Positions 6,410 to 10,229 of a stretch of 10,229 bases of DNA are shown here, in pieces. Under the pieces are notes generated by a model. The model did no database searches and was not told the DNA's origin. It saw only the letters and a program-made list of their open reading frames with translations. Every line of letters begins with the position of its first letter. The first letter of the stretch is position 1. A program made the position numbers and the translations under genes. This DNA comes from Candidatus Latescibacterota bacterium (GTDB lineage Bacteria > Latescibacterota > MVCY01). The stretch covers positions 1 through 10,229 of the forward strand of contig DAOWIT010000100.1 of assembly GCA_030640765.1 (NCBI GenBank). The letters run 5' to 3'.

Positions 6410-8083
6410 CTACAGATTTCTGGAACGAAAGATGGTGATTATAAGCCAGATGCCGAATATTCCGGCGATAACAAAGCCCATTATGCCTACTGCGGGATAG
6501 TCGAAGAGTCTAGGACCGCGGTTAAGTTGCATAACCAGCGAAGATCCTACAATCAGGGCAGCGATCACCAAACTGAGGGAGAGCCGATTGCCAGTGCGGT
6601 TTATCTGGGCGATCAGTCTCTCCAGTCCTCGATGTTGAAGCTGGACCGAAAGCTCTCCTCTTCGCAGCCGGGTGACGATCAGTTCCAGTTCCCCGGGAAG
6701 AATACGCAACAGCCGATAGATATCTCGCAGAAGTTTGAACGACTGCCGCGATAATTCCCCAAGACTCATTCTCCGACGGATCAGACGCTTCACATAGGGT
6801 CTGGCCTCAGAGATAAAATCGTATTCGGGATCTAAGGTTCTTCCCAGTTCTTCGTAAGTGCCCAGTGCTTTTCCCAGGAGCAACAGATTAGAGGGTATCC
6901 TCACCCGGTAGGTTCTGGCCAGCTCTGACCCCCTCTCTATCGCCTGCCGCAAGTCTATCTGGTCCAGCCGAAGACCGTAGTAGCTGTCGATGAGTTCAGC
7001 TATATCTAACCGCAGGCTTATAAGGTTTGCCTTCTCGTCGGTAATGCCCAACTGGGTCAGCACCCGAACCATTTCCTCTACATCTTTTTGGGTTACAGCA
7101 ATTAAGGCATCGGTGAAAATGGACATTAACTGGCTGTCCAGCCTGCCCATCATTCCGTAGTCCACTGGGGCGATAATGTTACCTGGCAGGATAAACAAGT
7201 TGCCGGGATGGGGGTCGGCGTGAAAGAACCCGTCTTCAAATATCTGTTTAAACAGCAGCCTACCACCATTTAGAGCCACCACCCTGGGATCCAACCCCTC
7301 CTGCCTGAGAACCTCCGGCTGATAGGGCTTGATCCCTTTTATTCTTTCCATGGTCAAAATTCTGGATGTAGTAAGGTCCCGGAAGACCTTGGGCACATAG
7401 ACGGTTTCTACCTCTCGGAAGTTTCGGGCGAACAGCTCTATATTCTTAGCTTCATTTAGGAAATCTGTCTCCCTTTTAGTGGTCTTGGCCAAGTCCTGGA
7501 TTATGCCTACTGGGTCGTATTGTTCTATTTCGGGCACATATTTTTCCAACAGTTGGGCGAACTCCATCAGGATTTCCATATCTGTGGCGATCATCTGCCG
7601 GGCAGTAGGGCGTTGGACCTTGACAATTACTTCCTGGCCATCTTCAGTTACCGCCGGATGAGCTTGGGCAATAGAGGCGGCTGCTATGGGCTCTTCCTGG
7701 AAGCTCTGGAAACAGTCGTCCAGCTCTCTGCCCAGTTCCTCTTCCACAAAAGGCTTGATCTCCGCAAAAGGCACAGGAGGCACTTTATCCTGCAGTTTTG
7801 TTAATTCTTGGGCAAGGTCGAGGGGAATAAGGAAAGAACGCATGCTGAGGACTTGCCCCAATTTGATAAAAGTTGGCCCCAGTTCCTCCAAGGCCGTACG
7901 AATCCTAACCGCATAAGAACCCTCTATCGGCTTACCTCGCAGAAGTTTTCTGCTTAACGGGAAACGGGCCCAGAAATTCGTCCGAGCCAGAATCTCTCTG
8001 AACCCATATTTGACGAGCACTGAGATGACTTGCTGATATCTCCTCAGATGTCGGTAACTGCGGTTTAAAGTCAGTAAAGACAT
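6410..8083 (-). CDS. ubiB: ABC1/AarF/UbiB family atypical protein kinase-like protein
   Basis: This 557-residue protein is a UbiB-type ABC1 family member, a protein-kinase-like ATPase at the inner membrane linked in known cases to isoprenoid-quinone synthesis or lipid homeostasis. The family signatures are in order: KLGQ at 74-77, the alanine-rich nucleotide loop AAAS at 134-137 with VKVQRP and its lysine at 155, the ExD motif in KRETDFLNEA (E205, D207), the catalytic loop HADPHPGN at 288-295 and DYG at 308-310. Two hydrophobic helices close the protein (about 502-518 and 530-551). Length is normal. The ATG at 8101 lacks a ribosome site; the ATG at 8083 has AAGGGGG six bases upstream and is preferred. 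It is transcribed alone. No ubiquinone or menaquinone genes are nearby, so its role in this organism is unproven. Confidence 0.92.
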   Translation of the reverse strand: MSLLTLNRSYRHLRRYQQVISVLVKYGFREILARTNFWARFPLSRKLLRGKPIEGSYAVRIRTALEELGPTFIKLGQVLSMRSFLIPLDLAQELTKLQDKVPPVPFAEIKPFVEEELGRELDDCFQSFQEEPIAAASIAQAHPAVTEDGQEVIVKVQRPTARQMIATDMEILMEFAQLLEKYVPEIEQYDPVGIIQDLAKTTKRETDFLNEAKNIELFARNFREVETVYVPKVFRDLTTSRILTMERIKGIKPYQPEVLRQEGLDPRVVALNGGRLLFKQIFEDGFFHADPHPGNLFILPGNIIAPVDYGMMGRLDSQLMSIFTDALIAVTQKDVEEMVRVLTQLGITDEKANLISLRLDIAELIDSYYGLRLDQIDLRQAIERGSELARTYRVRIPSNLLLLGKALGTYEELGRTLDPEYDFISEARPYVKRLIRRRMSLGELSRQSFKLLRDIYRLLRILPGELELIVTRLRRGELSVQLQHRGLERLIAQINRTGNRLSLSLVIAALIVGSSLVMQLNRGPRLFDYPAVGIMGFVIAGIFGIWLIITIFRSRNL

Positions 8084-8089
8084 CTCTAA

Positions 8090-8096
8090 CCCCCTT
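8090..8096 (-). promoter_or_regulatory. Ribosome binding site deciding the kinase start
   Basis: AAGGGGG on the minus strand lies six bases before the ATG at 8081-8083. The alternative ATG at 8099-8101 lies just upstream with no Shine-Dalgarno site, so translation probably begins at the inner one. Confidence 0.55.
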
Positions 8097-8170
8097 GTCA
8101 TACTGTCCGCATCGGCTGGTGGACTCTACAGCAGAATAGGTGCCCGAGTGGATATTGAATAGGCACCTTA

Positions 8171-8199
8171 AATATTTGAATTTTCGCCGCAGAAGTCAA
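8171..8199 (-). promoter_or_regulatory. Possible promoter of the kinase gene
   Basis: On the minus strand TTGACT (8194-8199, five of six) is followed by a 17-base spacer and AATATT (8171-8176, four of six). The predicted start near 8164 would give a leader of about 80 bases. That leader contains an inverted repeat AGGTGCC/GGCACCT (8138-8144 and 8162-8168). Confidence 0.45.
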
Positions 8200-8228
8200 G
8201 ATAATTTTACCCACACAGGGATGAACAC

Positions 8229-8257
8229 TTGACAATCTTGCTCTATTCTGCTATAAT
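8229..8257 (+). promoter_or_regulatory. Consensus sigma70 promoter of the dehydrogenase operon
   Basis: TTGACA (8229-8234) and TATAAT (8252-8257) are both perfect consensus and separated by the optimal 17 bases. The transcript should start near 8263-8265, about 24 bases before the dehydrogenase ATG. A promoter this strong usually needs repression or serves constitutive high expression. Confidence 0.9.
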
Positions 8258-8270
8258 TATATAGCAAGAT
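8235..8270. promoter_or_regulatory. Operator-like 12-bp dyad overlapping the promoter
   Basis: Arms 8235-8246 (ATCTTGCTCTAT) and 8259-8270 (ATATAGCAAGAT) are complementary at 11 of 12 positions, the outer eight perfectly. The left arm begins immediately after the -35 box and the right arm covers the start site, so the dyad encloses the -10 box. This placement suits a repressor. The regulator is not in the window. Confidence 0.6.
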
Positions 8271-8287
8271 GATGGGAAGGAGGAGAT

Positions 8288-9355
8288 ATGGAGCAAAGAG
8301 ATCGACTGATGAAAGCGGCGGTGTTTGAAGGACCGGAGAGGATGTCCGTCAAACAAGTGCCCAGGCCAGAGTGCAGAATGGGGGAAGTGTTAGTGAAGGT
8401 TAAAGCCTGTGCTGTCTGTGGGACAGATATAAGGATCTACTACCACGGACAGAAGAATGTTATCCCCCCGCACATTATCGGGCATGAGATCGCGGGTATT
8501 GTTGCAGAGGTAGGAGAGGGGGTGAGCGACTACGAAGCGGATGAGCCAGTAACCTTAGTAACCTCCGTAGGCTGTGGTAAATGCAAATACTGTCAGATGG
8601 GTTATGTCAATCTGTGTCCGAGCGGGAAGGCCCTTGGTTACTTCTACTCAGGAGGGTTTGCTCAATATATTGCCGTGCCTCGGGAGGCTGTCCGGCAGGA
8701 AAGTGTTCTAAAGCTTCCTCAGGGGATTTCATTTGAGGAAGCATCGATAGTGGAACCGCTCTCCTGCTGCATAAATGGTCAGGATTATTTGAAGATAGAA
8801 CCTGGAGACACGGTGGCTATCTTCGGTGCTGGGCCTATCGGACGGATGCATGCGGAGCTGGCCAGAGCAGGTGGGGCCTCGCGGATAATTCTCATAGATC
8901 TCTCCCCTCAAAGGCTACAGTTAGCCAGAGATTGTTCCTCAATAGATTGTATAGTTGATGTCGAAAGAGAAGACCCAGTAGAGAAAATACTGGAGTTGAC
9001 CCAGGGAGAGGGCGCAGATGTGGCAATTGTGGCCTGCTCTTCCGGTAAGGCGCAACAGCAGGCCCTGCAAATTGCCGCCAAGAAAGGCAGAGTGAGCTTC
9101 TTCGCTGGCCTCTCCAAACAGAATTCAACAATTGAGCTTGATAGCAACATTATTCACTACAAGGAGATATCCGTCTTCGGTGCCTTTGCCTCTTATCGGG
9201 AGCAATATCTCCGAGCTCTGGAACTGATTTCCTCTGGAAAAGTAAAGGCGATGGGCCTTATTACGCACCGGTTTCCCCTTGATAGGATTGTGGAGGCCAT
9301 CGAGACGGCAAAAAGTGGGATTGGCCTAAAAGTGGTGATAACAGATGAGACTTAA
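8288..9355 (+). CDS. Zinc-dependent medium-chain alcohol/polyol dehydrogenase
   Basis: The 355-residue protein is a zinc-containing medium-chain dehydrogenase of the sorbitol/iditol/threonine dehydrogenase group (COG1063 type), oxidising a secondary alcohol with NAD. Catalytic-zinc ligands are C44 (CGTD), H66-E67 (GHE) and E156 (VEPLSC). The structural-zinc cysteines are C96, C99, C102 and C110. The Rossmann motif GAGPIG is at 180-185, and D204 at the end of the second strand favours NAD over NADP. The usual GDRV motif after the GHE segment is replaced by ADEP at 84-87, a mild oddity. AAGGAGG at 8277-8283 is only four bases from this ATG; the ATG at codon 8, giving the typical MKAAVFEGP start, is an alternative. 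It heads an operon with the short-chain dehydrogenase, with which it overlaps by 11 nt. The substrate is probably a polyol or sugar acid (inference). Confidence 0.93.
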   Translation: MEQRDRLMKAAVFEGPERMSVKQVPRPECRMGEVLVKVKACAVCGTDIRIYYHGQKNVIPPHIIGHEIAGIVAEVGEGVSDYEADEPVTLVTSVGCGKCKYCQMGYVNLCPSGKALGYFYSGGFAQYIAVPREAVRQESVLKLPQGISFEEASIVEPLSCCINGQDYLKIEPGDTVAIFGAGPIGRMHAELARAGGASRIILIDLSPQRLQLARDCSSIDCIVDVEREDPVEKILELTQGEGADVAIVACSSGKAQQQALQIAAKKGRVSFFAGLSKQNSTIELDSNIIHYKEISVFGAFASYREQYLRALELISSGKVKAMGLITHRFPLDRIVEAIETAKSGIGLKVVITDET

Positions 9356-10130
9356 AGGCAAAGTGGCGATAATTACCGGCGCCGGCCAGGGGATCGGTGA
9401 GGCTATTGCCAGGCGCTTGGCACAAGAGGGAGCAGCGGTGGTGATTGCCGATGTTAATCTGGAGACTGCCCAGATTGCGGCAAACCAGATCACAGAAAAA
9501 TACCGGCGGAAAACCCTGCCCCTTTGTGTGGATGTCACCAACAGCCAACAGGTAGCGGAGATGGTGCGGAGAACGATGGAAGAATTCGGCAAAATAGACA
9601 TCCTGGTGAACAATGCCGGCGTCCTCATCGCCCACGAGATCACTGAATTTCCCGAAGAGCACTGGCGAAAGGTTATTGATGTTAACCTCACCGGCTATTT
9701 TCTCTGTGCGCGGGAAGTGGCCCGGGTGATGAGAAAACAGGGAAGTGGGGTGATCATTCAGATCAACTCCAAGTCGGGCAAGAAAGGGAGCTACAAGAAC
9801 TCGGCCTATGCAGCCTCGAAGTTCGGCGGGATTGGACTGACCCAGAGCATAGCCTTAGACTTGGCACCTTACGGGATAAGGGTCAACGCGGTGTGTCCGG
9901 GCAACCTGTTGGATTCCCCCCTGTGGGTTGACAGCCTCTACGACCAGTATGCGAAGAAATGGGGGATATCCAAAGAAGAGGTCAGGAAAAGGTATGAACA
10001 GCAGGTGCCCTTGGGAAGGGGTTGCACCTACCAGGATGTGGCCAATGTAGTGGTCTTCTTAGCCAGCGAGGGGTCCAGTTATATGACCGGCCAGGCGGTC
10101 AATGTCACCGGCGGCCAGGAGATGCGCTGA
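9345..10130 (+). CDS. srlD: Short-chain dehydrogenase, sorbitol-6-phosphate 2-dehydrogenase-like
   Basis: This 261-residue classical short-chain dehydrogenase shows TGAGQGIG at 11-18, D36 at the end of strand two (NAD preference), NNAG at 89-92, N114, catalytic S142, and YAASK with Y155 and K159. The C-terminal half closely resembles enterobacterial SrlD as I remember it: GNLLDSP at 186-192, VPLGRGCTYQDV at 221-232 and TGQAVNVTGGQ at 248-258, features that set SrlD apart from general 3-oxoacyl reductases. SrlD oxidises sorbitol 6-phosphate to fructose 6-phosphate. No phosphotransferase genes are seen here, so a free polyol or other substrate is possible. The ATG lies inside the end of the preceding dehydrogenase gene (11-nt overlap), with only a weak GGTGAT upstream, so translation is probably coupled. 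A last in-frame stop is at 10128-10130. Confidence 0.92.
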   Translation: MRLKGKVAIITGAGQGIGEAIARRLAQEGAAVVIADVNLETAQIAANQITEKYRRKTLPLCVDVTNSQQVAEMVRRTMEEFGKIDILVNNAGVLIAHEITEFPEEHWRKVIDVNLTGYFLCAREVARVMRKQGSGVIIQINSKSGKKGSYKNSAYAASKFGGIGLTQSIALDLAPYGIRVNAVCPGNLLDSPLWVDSLYDQYAKKWGISKEEVRKRYEQQVPLGRGCTYQDVANVVVFLASEGSSYMTGQAVNVTGGQEMR

Positions 10131-10219
10131 GGTGGTGCGAAGTCTGGATTTCTTAAACCCAAAAAAGACCGAGGACAAGTGAAATATTCTATGGGAATCG
10201 TTCGCTGAACTTCACACCC

Positions 10220-10224
10220 AGGAG
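10220..10224 (+). promoter_or_regulatory. Shine-Dalgarno-like site at the window edge
   Basis: AGGAG followed by CAATC ends the window. After 90 bases without a credible gene or terminator behind the short-chain dehydrogenase, it suggests that another rightward gene, probably of the same operon, starts just beyond position 10229. Confidence 0.35.
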
Positions 10225-10229
10225 CAATC

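Noticed and set aside
10132..10182. Small reading frame from GTG after the short-chain dehydrogenase
   Set aside because: Only about 16 codons, no ribosome site and no recognisable sequence.

Overview
The window looks like a bacterial chromosome segment of moderate GC. The organism appears diderm: one gene encodes a signal-peptide-bearing beta-barrel-like protein ending in phenylalanine, and another an inner-membrane-anchored solute-binding lipoprotein. Shine-Dalgarno sites are strong (AAGGAGG type), and two clear sigma70-type promoters are present. Gene content (phenylacetate-CoA ligase, tandem-ACT protein, branched-chain-amino-acid-type binding protein, methyltransferase-type corrinoid protein) suggests an anaerobe using aromatic or amino-acid-derived acids and methylated compounds, perhaps a deltaproteobacterium-like or uncultivated candidate-phylum lineage. 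I cannot fix the taxon from sequence alone.

Layout. Positions 1-6210 are transcribed leftward. In order of transcription they hold tRNA-Lys(CTT) with its own promoter, a corrinoid protein gene closed by an intrinsic terminator, then phenylacetate-CoA ligase, an amidohydrolase, a tandem-ACT regulatory protein, an outer-membrane-like barrel protein and a Liv-type binding lipoprotein; further transporter genes may lie beyond the left edge. Positions 6410-8083 carry a leftward UbiB/ABC1-family kinase gene. A divergent intergenic region (8084-8287) follows. A rightward two-gene operon (zinc-dependent medium-chain dehydrogenase and an SrlD-like short-chain dehydrogenase, overlapping by 11 nt) fills 8288-10130. 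The right edge ends in a Shine-Dalgarno-like site, so another rightward gene probably starts just outside.

How it may work together. The ligase, ACT protein, barrel and binding protein suggest passage of an acid through the outer membrane, capture in the periplasm, import, and activation to a CoA thioester (inference). The dehydrogenase pair looks like a polyol or sugar-alcohol oxidation module with a consensus promoter overlaid by a 12-bp dyad, which suggests repression until substrate is present. The most unusual non-coding features are a heptanucleotide tandem repeat that supplies the amidohydrolase start codon, two palindromes between the barrel and binding-protein genes, the promoter-dyad arrangement, and the close linkage of tRNA-Lys to the corrinoid protein gene. 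No CRISPR array, transposase, phage gene or defence system was seen.
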